Assembly (NCBI RefSeq): GCF_011752045.1
Contig: NZ_JAAKXW010000001.1
Location: 1,723,233-1,787,232 of the forward strand
Origin: Microbacterium hydrocarbonoxydans
Lineage (GTDB): Bacteria; Actinomycetota; Actinomycetes; Actinomycetales; Microbacteriaceae
Length of the DNA: 64,000 nt
Direction of reading: 5' to 3'
The notes below the pieces were generated by a model that ran no database searches, had not been told where the DNA came from, and was given only the letters and a program-made list of their open reading frames with translations. The translations under genes were made by a program, and so were the position numbers. Position 1 is the first letter of the stretch. Every line of letters begins with the position of its first letter. This document shows positions 44,677 through 54,047 of this stretch, in pieces.

Positions 44677-45347
44677 CGCTCCACCACCTCCTGTGCCCGC
44701 TCCTGGCTGCGCAGCCAGTCTCGGAGCTCCTTCAGGGTCTCGGCGCTCAGGACCACCTCGACGAGCGCGCTGATCCGGTAGCGGCCGCTGCTCTCCTCGT
44801 GGACGATGCCCTCGCGGTCGAGGCGGTCCATCGCCCCGCGGATCGCGCGCTGCTGCTTGGCGGTGCTGCCGTCGACCTCGGTGAAGTAGCTGAGAACGGT
44901 CTGCTCGACGTCCTCGATGTCGATGCGGACGGATGCCTCTCCGGCGGCGGACTCGCGCTGGTAGACGGTGCGCAGGTGCACGAGCACGAGGGTCTCGGCG
45001 CGCGAGTACGGCGCGTCCTTCAGGAGCACCGGCATGTCGACCTCGTCTGAGCGGAGCTGCTGCTTGTAGGCGAAGCCCCGCCCGTGGTCGACGACGAGGC
45101 GCAGGTACAGGTCGTTGAGGCGCGACTCGATCACGTGCTGGTGCTCCAGCAGCAGGGTCCATTCGCGTCGGTTGCGCTCGGCGGCGATGAACCGCCGCTG
45201 CAGGATGTGCACGAGCACGCGCCGGATCTCCGGGTCGAGCGTCCCACGGTCGCCGGGGAAGTGCTCCTCGATGTCCTCCTCCATCGCGACCGGCGCGATG
45301 AACGGGTCTTCGACGGGCGCCTCGGTCTCGAGGTCCAGGTCAGTCAT
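44673..45347 (-). CDS. jetB: JetB/MksE-type kleisin partner (DUF4194)
   Basis: A 224-residue protein of the DUF4194 family, made of tandem winged helices: [42 protein letters not shown] and [20 protein letters not shown]. In MksBEF/JetABC complexes this KITE-type subunit binds the kleisin JetA and the JetC heads. It overlaps JetA by 8 bases and JetC by 4 bases, so the three proteins are translationally coupled. Confidence 0.92.
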   Translation of the reverse strand: MTDLDLETEAPVEDPFIAPVAMEEDIEEHFPGDRGTLDPEIRRVLVHILQRRFIAAERNRREWTLLLEHQHVIESRLNDLYLRLVVDHGRGFAYKQQLRSDEVDMPVLLKDAPYSRAETLVLVHLRTVYQRESAAGEASVRIDIEDVEQTVLSYFTEVDGSTAKQQRAIRGAMDRLDREGIVHEESSGRYRISALVEVVLSAETLKELRDWLRSQERAQEVVER

Positions 45348-46812
45348 GTGCTTCTTCCTCCGTGGTGCGCGCCGTCGTGGTGCGCGCCGTGACCGCTCCG
45401 AATGCGAACCGTCGCGTGGTGCCGTCGGGGCGCAGCGCCTCGACGACCGACACGTCCTCGCTCTCGGTCATGCCGTTGCGGTGGGCGATCTCGAGCAGGC
45501 CGAGCAGGTCGACGGGGCGGCGGGTGTCGTCGGCGGCGTCGGCGAAGGCCGCCGCGAGGTCGAACTCCTCCCCGAGCCCGGCGACGTACTCCTCCAGCTC
45601 CGCATACCGCGGCCCGCCCCAGGCTCGGGTGTCGACGTCGAGGAACTCGACGTCGGCGGCATCCGTCAGCGGTGCGGGCGCGCCCGGCGGCCGGATGTCG
45701 CTCACCGCCTGCCGGAGGTGGCCGAGGTCGACGAGCGGCATGCTGCGCACCGGCTCGGCGACGGCGCCCTCCCAAGAATGCAGGCCTGCGATGACGTCTC
45801 GGAGCAGATCGTCGATCTGCCGGTCGCGCAGCGGGTCGTGGGTCTTCACCTGCCCGGTGATGACGTGGGATGCCCGGCGCTGCGCCGCGAGCACCTCCTC
45901 GACGCCCAGTTCGACACGACGGCCGATGGCGTCGAGCTCGGCGCGCCGGCCGCTGTCGAGCATCTGCGCGAAGGGCTGCCGGAGCAGGCCGCTGAGCTGC
46001 GCCGTGAGCGCGTCGATGCGGTCGGGGTCGCCGATGAGCCGCAGCGCACCGGCGAACGCTCTGCCCTCCGGGGTGGACTGCATGACGTCCTGCGCCCGCT
46101 GCAGGTACTCGCGGAGCACCTCGCCGGTGGGGCGCTCGTCGCGGCGCAGGTGGGCGACGACGTCGCGCTGCATCTGCTTGAGCGACTCCGCGACGCGCGT
46201 GAAGTCGGCGGGGAGCTCGCGGGCGAGGTGCAGGACGTTCTCCGCCTCTTCGAGGAGCTCCTCGTCGTCGAGCGGGTCGGCCTGGCCGGTCTCCTCGATC
46301 CGCTCGATCTCGGCGTCCAGGGCGGCCCGCTCTTCGCGGAGGCGCGCGAGACGCTTGACCGGGTCGGCCTCGGCGCTGTCTGCCAGGTGCTCGACGGCCT
46401 CGAGGAGGGTGCGCACGCGGGAGTTGGAGACGCGGGTGCGGCCGCCGCCGGTGCGTCCGGCGATCTCGAGGGCCTCCACGGCGTGCGCGGAGAGCCTGTA
46501 GACCTCCACGTCGTCGTCGATCTGCTGCACCAGCCAGCCCAGGCGCACCCAGTGCCGGCAGACGTCGCGCCCGCTGCCTGCGGGGACTCTGCGGTCGTCC
46601 TCGTCGTAACCCGCACCGCGCAGCTCGTCGAGCACCTCGCTCAGCTCGGCGTGCGCGTCGGCGATCGGCACCGACGCGCGGTCGGCGGTGAAGAGGATCG
46701 ACAGCGACGCCACCACGAACGGGGCGAACCGGCCGTACAGGAGATCGAGCGTCGGCGTGCTGAATGCGGTGACAGCGCGCGCGTATGCGGCTTCGGCCCG
46801 GGATGCTGTCAC
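45340..46812 (-). CDS. jetA: JetA/MksF-type kleisin (DUF3375)
   Basis: A 490-residue DUF3375 protein. It has an N-terminal winged-helix region ([30 protein letters not shown]), a helical middle (residues 140-250, with [18 protein letters not shown]) and a C-terminal winged helix ([12 protein letters not shown]). It bridges JetC heads in the Wadjet motor. The GTG at 46812 is preferred over the ATG 3 bases upstream because a TAATCT box lies exactly 6 bases before it, as in other leaderless genes of the window. It is the first gene of jetABC. Confidence 0.9.
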   Translation of the reverse strand: MTASRAEAAYARAVTAFSTPTLDLLYGRFAPFVVASLSILFTADRASVPIADAHAELSEVLDELRGAGYDEDDRRVPAGSGRDVCRHWVRLGWLVQQIDDDVEVYRLSAHAVEALEIAGRTGGGRTRVSNSRVRTLLEAVEHLADSAEADPVKRLARLREERAALDAEIERIEETGQADPLDDEELLEEAENVLHLARELPADFTRVAESLKQMQRDVVAHLRRDERPTGEVLREYLQRAQDVMQSTPEGRAFAGALRLIGDPDRIDALTAQLSGLLRQPFAQMLDSGRRAELDAIGRRVELGVEEVLAAQRRASHVITGQVKTHDPLRDRQIDDLLRDVIAGLHSWEGAVAEPVRSMPLVDLGHLRQAVSDIRPPGAPAPLTDAADVEFLDVDTRAWGGPRYAELEEYVAGLGEEFDLAAAFADAADDTRRPVDLLGLLEIAHRNGMTESEDVSVVEALRPDGTTRRFAFGAVTARTTTARTTEEEAHD

Positions 46813-46879
46813 CATACGAGATTAGTCGGAAGCAGGGGCGGTCATCGCCCAGGACGGGCGCGGTGGGCAGGGAACGAGA

Positions 46880-46903
46880 AAATCCCCGCCGGAGCGGGGA
46901 TTT
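46880..46903 (-). terminator. Terminator of the tRNA-Ser(GCU) gene
   Basis: AAATCCCCGC and GCGGGGATTT form a 10-bp stem with a 4-base loop, followed on the minus strand by TTCTCGTT. It lies just past the encoded CCA end. Confidence 0.8.
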
Positions 46904-46906
46904 CCA

Positions 46907-46998
46907 TGGCGGAGACGGAGGGATTTGAACCCTCGGTCCCCTTGCGAGGACTCCACCTTAGCAGGGTGGTGCACTAGGCCTGACTATGCGACGTCTCC
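46907..46998 (-). tRNA. tRNA-Ser (anticodon GCU)
   Basis: The minus strand folds as a class II tRNA: acceptor GGAGACG pairing with CGTCTCC, anticodon stem CCACC/GGTGG with loop CTGCTAA (anticodon GCT), a long variable arm, and T arm GAGGGTTCAAATCCCTC. Discriminator G and an encoded CCA (46907-46909 on the plus strand as TGG) are present. Confidence 0.95.
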
Positions 46999-47096
46999 AG
47001 GCATCCGGCCCGAGAGCACGGATGCGTCCTGCCATCATAACTGTTCCTGCGAGCGGTCACGAATCGGCGGCATCGCCGGGCGCCGACGATCCGCGC

Positions 47097-48329
47097 TCAG
47101 CGCACGTTGCCGTTCGAACAGGTCTGCTGCGCCGCCGAGTTGCCTTTGATCGAGTCCGGCAGCGCCACGACATTCTCGGGGGTGGCCGTGGGGTCCGGCG
47201 TCGCCTCGGTCGTGGGCGTCGGCTCGGTGACGATGACGCCGTCGAACTCGGTGTTCTCGTGGGTCACCTGCAGCTGCGCGTTCTGGGCGATCGCGTCCCA
47301 CATCGCCGCAGCCGCTTCTTCGTTCGGAACCACGTGGTTCGCGTTGTACGGGTCTGTGTTCGTCGGGAACTGGAGGAACACGATGTCCTCGAAGGGCACC
47401 GACTTCACGGCCAGGGCGATCTGCACGATCGTCATCGGGCTGTTCGCGAGCGAGGTGCTCGCCTCCGTGTTCTGCAGACCCGTGTTGGCGAGCTTCAGCA
47501 TGACCGGCACGTTGCCGAGCGTCTCGCTGCTGATCATCTTGCGCACCAGGCTCGACATGTACTGCTGCTGGTTCCCGATGCGGCCGAGGTCGCTGCCGTC
47601 GCCGACGCCGTAGCGGGTGCGCAGGAACTGCAGAGCCTGGATGCCCTGGATGGTGTGATTGCCGGCCGTCATGTCCAGTCCGGTGTACTTGTCCTTGATC
47701 GGTGTGGCGAGGCAGACGTCGACACCCCCGATCGCGTTCGTGATCTCGATCACGCCGCCGAAGGTGACGGATGCCGCGAACTGGACCTCCTGCCCGGTGA
47801 GCTCGGAGATGGTCTTGGCGACGCAGTTGAGCCCGCCGGTGCCATAGGCCACGTTGATGGACTGCCTGCTCATCGCGGAGGTCTCGTTGCCGTCCTCGTC
47901 CTGGCACGCGGGGATCGGCACCTGGAGGTCGCGGGGGAAGCTCACGACGGTGATGCGGCGCGGCTCCTCGGAGACGTGCACGAGCAGGTTCACGTCGTTG
48001 AGGGTGCCCTCCGAGTCCTTGCCGGTGCAGCGTTCGCCGAAGTACTGCTTGTAGGCGTCCTCACAGGTGTCGACACCGGTGAGGACGAGGTTGAACCCGC
48101 CTTCGTACGCGCCGATGTCCGGCGGCAGGTCCTCGGTGCCCTCGAGCTCGACCGCGTTCGCCGTGACCGTGCTGGAGAGATCGTAGACGATGTAGGCGGC
48201 GACGCCGAAGCCGCTGACCAGGACGACGGCGAGGCCGATCGCGATGAATTTCAGCAGCTGGCCGAGTGCCCCGGGCGAGCGCAGCTGACCGTGACGCGCG
48301 ATGGTGCGGCGGCGGGTATCCTTGCTCAC
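47097..48329 (-). CDS. LytR-CpsA-Psr (LCP) family cell-wall ligase
   Basis: A 410-residue protein with one N-terminal membrane helix (LLKFIAIGLAVVLVSGFGVAAY, about 24-45) and an extracellular LCP domain that attaches teichoic-type polymers or arabinogalactan to peptidoglycan. NDVNLLVHVSEEPRRITVVSFPRD, the GGVDVCL motif and ALQFLRTRYGVGDGSDLGR (catalytic Arg cluster) are present. A Pro/Thr-rich C-terminal tail ends the protein. The GTG at 48329 follows GAAAGG; longer frames run through the tRNA gene and are rejected. Confidence 0.9.
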   Translation of the reverse strand: MSKDTRRRTIARHGQLRSPGALGQLLKFIAIGLAVVLVSGFGVAAYIVYDLSSTVTANAVELEGTEDLPPDIGAYEGGFNLVLTGVDTCEDAYKQYFGERCTGKDSEGTLNDVNLLVHVSEEPRRITVVSFPRDLQVPIPACQDEDGNETSAMSRQSINVAYGTGGLNCVAKTISELTGQEVQFAASVTFGGVIEITNAIGGVDVCLATPIKDKYTGLDMTAGNHTIQGIQALQFLRTRYGVGDGSDLGRIGNQQQYMSSLVRKMISSETLGNVPVMLKLANTGLQNTEASTSLANSPMTIVQIALAVKSVPFEDIVFLQFPTNTDPYNANHVVPNEEAAAAMWDAIAQNAQLQVTHENTEFDGVIVTEPTPTTEATPDPTATPENVVALPDSIKGNSAAQQTCSNGNVR

Positions 48330-48354
48330 TCGGGGCCTTTCGGTGCATTCGAAG

Positions 48355-48439
48355 CGGAGGGTAAGGGATTCGAACCCTTGAGACATCTCTGCCCACTGGT
48401 TTTCAAGACCAGCTCCATCGGCCGCTCGGACAACCCTCC
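48355..48439 (-). tRNA. tRNA-Ser (anticodon UGA)
   Basis: The minus strand folds with acceptor GGAGGGT/ACCCTCC, anticodon stem CTGGT/ACCAG and loop CTTGAAA (anticodon TGA), a class II variable arm and T arm AAGGGTTCGAATCCCTT. The 3' CCA is not encoded, unlike in the other tRNA-Ser of this window. It lies 26 bases upstream of the LCP start. Confidence 0.95.
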
Positions 48440-48532
48440 CGACAGACGAATCTGCCGACAATGCGTGAGTCTAGCCGAGTTCCATTCTCCCGCGCCGACC
48501 TGGGCGGCACCTGGACCCGCTAGCCTCGATGC

Positions 48533-49339
48533 ATGTCGACCGCCGAGAACGAGGGCCCCCGGCTGAGCAGCATGGGCCGCGGCTTCGATGTGATCACGGC
48601 GCTCGCGCGCCGGAGCACCTCCGGTGAAGGGGCGACCGTCAACGCCCTCGCCGGTGATCTCGGCCGCGAGCGCTCACAGGTGTCCCGCACCCTCTCAGCG
48701 CTCACGGCGCTCGGTCTCGTCGAGCGACGCCGCGACCGCGGACTCGCCCTGGGCTGGACCTGGTACGCGACCGCCACGGAGCTCACCGATCGCCGGCTGC
48801 ACACGCACGGCATCCCGGTGCTGGACGCCTTGTCGGCCGAACTCGGCGAAGCCGCGTTCCTGGGCGTCCTGCAGGGGGACAGCACCGTGACCGTGCTGGA
48901 GAGCCTGCCCGACGATTCCCGGATGATCGGATCGTGGATCGGACGGTCGTACCCGGCCTACTGCAGCGACGCCGGACGCGCCACGCTCTGGGATGCCGAC
49001 GACGACGAAGTGCGGGCGGTCTTCTCCCGCACTTCCTTCCACCCGCAGGGTCCGCGTTCCCCGCGGTCCGTCGAGGATCTCCTCGAGCGGCTGGCGGACG
49101 ACAGGCGGCGCGGCTATTCGGTCGTCGATGAGGAGGCCGAACCGGGTCTGTACTCCGTCGCGGCCCCGGTCTGGGACTTCCGGGGAGAGGTGATCGGCGC
49201 CATCCAGATCGTCGGCACCAGGAGCGAACTGCTCGGCCGGTCCGACGAGTGCGGCACGGCGTGCGTCCGCGCCGCATCCGCGCTGTCGCGCCGCCTCGGC
49301 GCGGATGCGTCTGTCAGCCCGCTTCCGCGACATCGGTGA
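48533..49339 (+). CDS. IclR-family transcriptional regulator
   Basis: A 268-residue regulator with an N-terminal winged helix (GATVNALAGDLGRERSQVSRTLSALTALG, about 33-61) and a C-terminal IclR GAF-like effector domain (AYCSDAGRATLWD, RGYSVVDEEAEPGLYSVAAPVWDFRGEVIGAIQIVG). TAGCCT lies exactly 6 bases before the ATG, pointing to a leaderless message. It converges with, and its last 26 bases overlap, the second IclR-like gene. Possible targets are the divergent amino-acid operons nearby. Confidence 0.88.
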   Translation: MSTAENEGPRLSSMGRGFDVITALARRSTSGEGATVNALAGDLGRERSQVSRTLSALTALGLVERRRDRGLALGWTWYATATELTDRRLHTHGIPVLDALSAELGEAAFLGVLQGDSTVTVLESLPDDSRMIGSWIGRSYPAYCSDAGRATLWDADDDEVRAVFSRTSFHPQGPRSPRSVEDLLERLADDRRRGYSVVDEEAEPGLYSVAAPVWDFRGEVIGAIQIVGTRSELLGRSDECGTACVRAASALSRRLGADASVSPLPRHR

Positions 49340-50063
49340 GGAGCTGCGCGAGCTCCTCGAGCAGCGGTCGCATCTCCTTCGACGGCCCTGACGGACGGTG
49401 GCGATCCCGCACGGCGATCGAGGCGACGATCTCTCCCCGACGCCGGATGGGAAGTGCGTACTCGTCGATGCCGCGGTCGTACTCCTCGGCGGCCGTGACG
49501 ATGCCCGCAGCACGGTCGCGCTCCTGCAGCGCGTGCACCTGCGCCGGCGACCGGGGAGCCGTCGGACCGCCGACGCCGATGAACTGCACAGCTCCGAGCA
49601 GCTCCTCGAGCTCATCCCGGCTGTGGTCCCAGAGCAGTGCCCGCCCGGCTCCCGTGCACCAGATCGGAGTGATCAGACCGACACGGATCGAGGGGTCGTA
49701 ACCGTCGGCTGCGCGTTCGTGCCGCAACAGCAGGCAGCGCACATCGTCGGCGACGGTGATCAGCGCATCGACGCGCAGACGCACGGTCAGCGTGCGCAGC
49801 GCCGCCCGTGAGGCGCGCAGCCACGGTTCGCTGAGCGCGGACGCCGTGCGGAAGAACGCCGGTCCCGCCGTCAGGATCGCGGCGTCGTCCCGGTCGAGGA
49901 ACTCCATGCCCCGCAGCTCCTGCGCGAGCCGGGAGACTCGACTGCGCTCGATGCCCGTGGCATCCGCCATCCGGGACGTGTTGTGCCCGAGACGCTGCCG
50001 TCGCTCCTGGCTGACCGCAGCGTCCAGCAGCGCCAGACCCTGAGTGAGAGAGGAAGCGCTCAT
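49314..50063 (-). CDS. Second IclR-like regulator, coupled to the racemase operon
   Basis: A 249-residue protein with a winged-helix N terminus (LGHNTSRMADATGIERSRVSRLAQEL, about 28-53) and an IclR-like effector domain (GLITPIWCTGAGRALLWD, YDRGIDEYALPIRRRGEIVASIAV). It is the third gene after the permease and racemase genes on the same strand, with a 45-base gap. The ATG at 50063 has GGAGG 11 bases upstream; a GTG 9 bases further up is less well placed. It resembles its convergent neighbour in domain order and in the phrase YPAYCSDAGRATLWD versus PIWCTGAGRALLWD, so the two may be old duplicates. Confidence 0.8.
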   Translation of the reverse strand: MSASSLTQGLALLDAAVSQERRQRLGHNTSRMADATGIERSRVSRLAQELRGMEFLDRDDAAILTAGPAFFRTASALSEPWLRASRAALRTLTVRLRVDALITVADDVRCLLLRHERAADGYDPSIRVGLITPIWCTGAGRALLWDHSRDELEELLGAVQFIGVGGPTAPRSPAQVHALQERDRAAGIVTAAEEYDRGIDEYALPIRRRGEIVASIAVRDRHRPSGPSKEMRPLLEELAQLLTDVAEAG

Positions 50064-50108
50064 GTGCCGCACATCCTCCGTCCCGGCGTCCAGCCCGTCG
50101 CACCGATC

Positions 50109-51254
50109 CTATCCAGCAGTCGCCCTCTCAGCGATCGTCGCCGGCACCCTGGGAAGAAGACGCCCCCACGCCGTGTAGAGATCAGCCGCGATGTGGCCTG
50201 TGAAGCGCTCGATGTCGGCGGCGGTGATCGCGTCCGCACCCTGTGCGCCGTACGCGACGACCTCGTCGCCCACCCGCGCATCGAGGATGCCGGAGACATC
50301 GACGATGAACGTGTTCATCGCGAGCCGGTCGACGACGGGCGCCCGCTTCCCGCGCACGAGGACCTCGGCTCGGCCGCCCAGGCTGCGGTGGTACCCGTCC
50401 GCATATCCCAGCGGCACGACCGCGAGCGTCGCCTGGTCGGTCAGGCGATGACGGCGCTCATACCCGACCGTGCTCCCCGCCGGGTAGACGTTGATGGCGG
50501 CGATCGAGGAGACGAGGCGAAGGGCCGGACGCAGCGCTCCGCCGAGGGCGTCCGAGTCACCGTAGAGCCCTGCTCCGATGCGAACCATGTCGAACCTGCT
50601 GCCGGACTCGTGCAGCGCGGCGAACGTGGTGGCGCAATGACGCTGCGGCCGCGGCGCCCCGGGGCCGAGCAGCCCGATGACCTCATCGGATTCCCGGTCG
50701 AATCGCGCGGAGCCTTCGCGCACATCGGCGCGGTCCTCGCACGGGAAGTGCGAGCAGACGCCGACCACGCGCAGGGCGGGGTCGCGGATGGCGCTCAGGA
50801 TCACCTCATCGCTGGACCTATCGCCCACTGCGAGGCCGTCGCGGCTCAGGCCGGTCGAGTTCAGGGAGAGATGAGCGCGGATGCGCCGTCGGCGCTCCCG
50901 CGCCACGGTCGCGACCACGCAGGCGTGCTCGACTCCGCCCACCCACTCCTCGACGCCGTGCCGCAGTGCGTCGTCGATCTCTTCGCGGGTTCCCGGTCGC
51001 AGTCGCATGAGCCGGCCGGTGAAACCCAGCGAACGGACGAGCGCGGCCTCGTCGTTCGAGGTGAACCCGATCACGCCGATGCCGTTGCGGATGAGGAGCG
51101 GCGTGACCAGTTCGACGCCGTGCCCGTACCCGTCCGCCTTCACGACCGCGCAGAACTCGGCCTGGCCGCCGAGTTCTGCGCGGATCGTGCGGATGTTGCG
51201 ATCGATCGCCTCCGTGTCGACCTCGACCCATCCCGCTGAGGGAGATCTCCTCAC
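50109..51254 (-). CDS. Alanine-racemase-family PLP enzyme
   Basis: A 381-residue fold type III racemase. The PLP lysine is in AVVKADGYGHG (about residue 39), the second catalytic residue in GYERRHRL (near 275), and the PLP-phosphate contacts in VRIGAGLYG. GTG start overlapping the permease stop (GTGA). Because it is coupled to an amino-acid permease and a regulator instead of cell-wall genes, it is probably a catabolic or broad-specificity racemase rather than the housekeeping Alr. Substrate not determined. Confidence 0.85.
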   Translation of the reverse strand: MRRSPSAGWVEVDTEAIDRNIRTIRAELGGQAEFCAVVKADGYGHGVELVTPLLIRNGIGVIGFTSNDEAALVRSLGFTGRLMRLRPGTREEIDDALRHGVEEWVGGVEHACVVATVARERRRRIRAHLSLNSTGLSRDGLAVGDRSSDEVILSAIRDPALRVVGVCSHFPCEDRADVREGSARFDRESDEVIGLLGPGAPRPQRHCATTFAALHESGSRFDMVRIGAGLYGDSDALGGALRPALRLVSSIAAINVYPAGSTVGYERRHRLTDQATLAVVPLGYADGYHRSLGGRAEVLVRGKRAPVVDRLAMNTFIVDVSGILDARVGDEVVAYGAQGADAITAADIERFTGHIAADLYTAWGRLLPRVPATIAERATAG

Positions 51255-52738
51255 TCACCTGCTCCGGTGGTGACGGCATCCGGCTCCACGGGCGAGCCGC
51301 CGGCGTGACGCTTCCGGCCATGGCGCAGCCAGAACCAGAGGTAGCAGGCGCCGACGAACGGGATGCCGAAGTAGAGCGCGGCGACCTGGTTGGGATCGAA
51401 CGCGATCGCCACCACCGAGATGAACAGCAGCACGAACGCGAGGATCGGCAGCGCCGGATAGAACGGCGTGCGGTAGGCGAGATCCTCCACCCGGCCGCCT
51501 TCCTGGAGGAGACGCCGGCGGTGGAAGAACTGGGAGGCGACGATCGACATCCAGACCGCGACGACCGCGAAGCCGGCGATCGACACGAGCACGAGGTAGA
51601 CCGTGTCGGCCGCGATGACGCTCGTCAGCAGCGACACGAGACCGACGACGATGCTGACCGCGAGGGCGACGATCGGCACGCCGCGCCGGGTGAGCCGGGT
51701 CAGCCCGCGCGGCGCGTGGCCCTCCTCCGCCAGGGAGAACAGCATCCGGGCGCACGAGAACAGGCCGCTGTTGCCGGCGGAGAGGAGCGCCGTGATGATG
51801 ACGAAGTTCATGATGTCGGCGGCGAAGGGCACGCCGACGTACTCGAAGACGTCGACGAACGGGCTGCTGGTGACGCCCGCCTGGTCGTAGGGCAGGATCG
51901 CCGCGATCACGGCGATCGACCCGACGAAGAGAACCACCAGGCGCAGGACCGTCGACCGGAGGGCCTTCGGGATGTTCTTCGCCGGGTCCTTGGTCTCCCC
52001 GGCGGCCACGCCGATGAGCTCAGAGCCGCTGAAGGCGTAGAACACGGCGAGCGAGGTGATCAGCACGCCGCTGACTCCGTGCGGGAACAGCCCGTCCGGC
52101 GTCGTGAAGTTGCCGAGCAGGACGGCGCCGGGGTGCTCGGCCGACAGCGGCGTGATGCCGAAGATCGCCGCGCCCCCGAGCACGATGAGGGCGACGATCG
52201 CGATGACCTTGACGAGCGAGAACCAGAACTCCGCCTCGCCGAACACCCGCGCAGAGATCGCGTTCAGCCCGAAGAGGACTGCGGCGAAGATCAGGCACCA
52301 CACCCACACGGGCACGCCGGGGAACCAGCGCTGCATGAGGATGCCGGATGCCGTGAACTCGGACCCGAGCGCCACGACCCAGCAGAGCCAGTACAGCCAG
52401 GCCGTGGTGAAGCCGGTGGCTGGACCGATCGAGCGCACCGCGTAGATGTGGAACGCCCCCGAGACGGGGTAGGCGACCGCGAGCTCACCGAGGCAGGCCA
52501 TCACGAGCCACACGACGAAGGCGCCGATGAGGTAGGCGATGATCGCGCCGAGCGGGCCGGCCTGGGAGATGGTGTAGCCCGAGCTGAGGAAGAGGCCGGA
52601 GCCGATCACTCCGCCGAGGGCGATCATGATGAGGTGCCGGGCGTCCATCGATCGCTGCAGGGTGCGCAGAGGCACCTGCGTCGCCGTGGTCCGCGGCAGC
52701 ACGTTGGGGAGTTCCTTCTCCCCGGGAAGAGGTGTCAT
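51251..52738 (-). CDS. Amino-acid permease (APC family)
   Basis: A 495-residue 12-helix transporter. LIMIALGGVIGSGLFLSSGYTISQAGP (helix 1, about 36-62) is the amino-acid-binding motif of the AAT/GabP-type APC branch; GSELIGVAAGETKDPAKNIPKA follows helix 6. It is the first gene of a permease, racemase, IclR operon divergent from the homoserine dehydrogenase operon. The cargo is an amino acid, perhaps homoserine or a D-amino acid by context. Confidence 0.88.
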   Translation of the reverse strand: MTPLPGEKELPNVLPRTTATQVPLRTLQRSMDARHLIMIALGGVIGSGLFLSSGYTISQAGPLGAIIAYLIGAFVVWLVMACLGELAVAYPVSGAFHIYAVRSIGPATGFTTAWLYWLCWVVALGSEFTASGILMQRWFPGVPVWVWCLIFAAVLFGLNAISARVFGEAEFWFSLVKVIAIVALIVLGGAAIFGITPLSAEHPGAVLLGNFTTPDGLFPHGVSGVLITSLAVFYAFSGSELIGVAAGETKDPAKNIPKALRSTVLRLVVLFVGSIAVIAAILPYDQAGVTSSPFVDVFEYVGVPFAADIMNFVIITALLSAGNSGLFSCARMLFSLAEEGHAPRGLTRLTRRGVPIVALAVSIVVGLVSLLTSVIAADTVYLVLVSIAGFAVVAVWMSIVASQFFHRRRLLQEGGRVEDLAYRTPFYPALPILAFVLLFISVVAIAFDPNQVAALYFGIPFVGACYLWFWLRHGRKRHAGGSPVEPDAVTTGAGE

Positions 52739-52761
52739 CGGGTCTCTCAATCGAGTCACAG

Positions 52762-52797
52762 GTGCATATTCGGCACATCCACGTGTCAATATCGCAC
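52762..52797. promoter_or_regulatory. Interrupted inverted repeat between divergent amino-acid operons
   Basis: GTGCATATT (52762-52770) and AATATCGCAC (52788-52797) form an interrupted inverted repeat (GTGC-ATATT against GTGCGATATT), with smaller GTGC/GCAC and CACGTG elements between. It lies 24 bases upstream of the permease start. It is AT-rich for this DNA and is a candidate IclR binding region. Confidence 0.4.
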
Positions 52798-52991
52798 ATT
52801 TCGGGTGATTGCTCGGCGACGTTACCGCGCGTGACACCGGCAGGCAAGCATGTCCGACGCTTCCGCCGGGTTTGTCCATCGCGGCACCCGGACCGCCGGA
52901 ACGGCAGTGCGGTCGGCCGTTCCGGCAGGGGTGCACGGACACGGCGCGGAATCAGCATGGAGTCCTGCCCGTGTCAACGAAGGAGCTTCCC

Positions 52992-54047
52992 GTGAACCAC
53001 CACGACCTCGCACTCATCGGATTCGGCGGCGTGAACCGCGCCCTCGCCGAGATCATCCGCGATCGCGGCGACGCGCTCGCCGACGAGCTGGGCTTCACCC
53101 TGCGCGTCGTCGCCATCACCGACCTCCGCCTCGGCTCGCTCGTGCAGCAGGACGGCATCGACCTGCACCACGTGCTGACGCTGCCCGTCGGCGCCACCTT
53201 CGCCGGGCTTCCCGGTGGCGAGGCCGTGCCGCAGAACGAGGACGTGATCCGCGCGTGCGGCGCCGACATCGTCGTCGAGGCCACCTTCACCAACCCGGTC
53301 GACGGCGAGCCCGCCGTCTCGCACGTCCGCGCAGCGCTGGCGAGCGGCAAGAGCGTCACGACGACGAACAAGGGACCGGTCGCCCTCGCCGCGGCGGCTC
53401 TCAACCGGCTCGCCGCGGAGAACGGCGTCCGCTTCGAGTACGAGGGCTCCGTGATGAGCGGCACCCCGGTGCTGCGCCTCGCGAAGGAGACCATGAAGGG
53501 CCTCAGGATCTCTCGCGTCCAGGGCGTCCTCAACGGCACGAGCAACTTCGTCCTCGGCCGCATGGAGGCGGGCCTCCCGCTGGCGGATGCCGTCGCCGAG
53601 GCCCAGGCCCTCGGCTTCGCGGAGGCCGACCCCACGGCCGACATCGAGGGATCGGACGTGCAGCTGAAGGTGGTCATCCTCGCGAACGAGCTGTTCGGCG
53701 CCGGACTCGGCGTCGACGACGTCGAGCGCCGGGGCATCGACGGCATCCGCCCGGAGGAAGTCGCCCGTGCCGCGGCGGAGGGCCGACGCTGGAAGCTCGT
53801 CGGCACGGTCGCCCGTGACGACGCGGGCAGGATCTCCGCATCCGTCGAGCCTCTCCTTCTGGACGCGGATCATCCGCTGTTCGGCATCTCAGGCGCCACC
53901 AACGCCGTGGCCATCACCAGCGACCTGCTCGGCACGGTGACGATGTCCGGGCCCGGTGCCGGGCGCGAGGAGACGGCGTACGCGCTGCTGTCCGACATCA
54001 TCGCGATCGACGCCCGGCAGCGGGCGCGCGCGGAGGTCGTCCGATGA
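52992..54047 (+). CDS. Homoserine dehydrogenase without ACT domain
   Basis: A 351-residue NAD(P)-dependent homoserine dehydrogenase: nucleotide site [17 protein letters not shown] (about 6-22), [14 protein letters not shown], the [14 protein letters not shown] segment with the catalytic Lys region, [14 protein letters not shown] and the GVLNGTSNF active-site motif. It ends after the catalytic domain, about 80 residues short of the housekeeping enzyme, and lacks the ACT domain that mediates threonine feedback. AAGGAG precedes the GTG start. It overlaps the aldehyde dehydrogenase gene by 4 bases (ATGA), so a catabolic role (homoserine to aspartate semialdehyde) is inferred. Confidence 0.85.
   Translation: MNHHDLALIGFGGVNRALAEIIRDRGDALADELGFTLRVVAITDLRLGSLVQQDGIDLHHVLTLPVGATFAGLPGGEAVPQNEDVIRACGADIVVEATFTNPVDGEPAVSHVRAALASGKSVTTTNKGPVALAAAALNRLAAENGVRFEYEGSVMSGTPVLRLAKETMKGLRISRVQGVLNGTSNFVLGRMEAGLPLADAVAEAQALGFAEADPTADIEGSDVQLKVVILANELFGAGLGVDDVERRGIDGIRPEEVARAAAEGRRWKLVGTVARDDAGRISASVEPLLLDADHPLFGISGATNAVAITSDLLGTVTMSGPGAGREETAYALLSDIIAIDARQRARAEVVR

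Noticed and set aside
41407..44781. 1124-codon frame antisense to jetC
   Set aside because: Composition (Arg, Gly, Leu, Val rich without motifs) and exact opposition to a well-supported SMC gene show it is a shadow frame.
48330..48461. Longer start for the LCP gene
   Set aside because: It would run through the complete tRNA-Ser(UGA) gene; the GTG at 48329 is the first sensible start.
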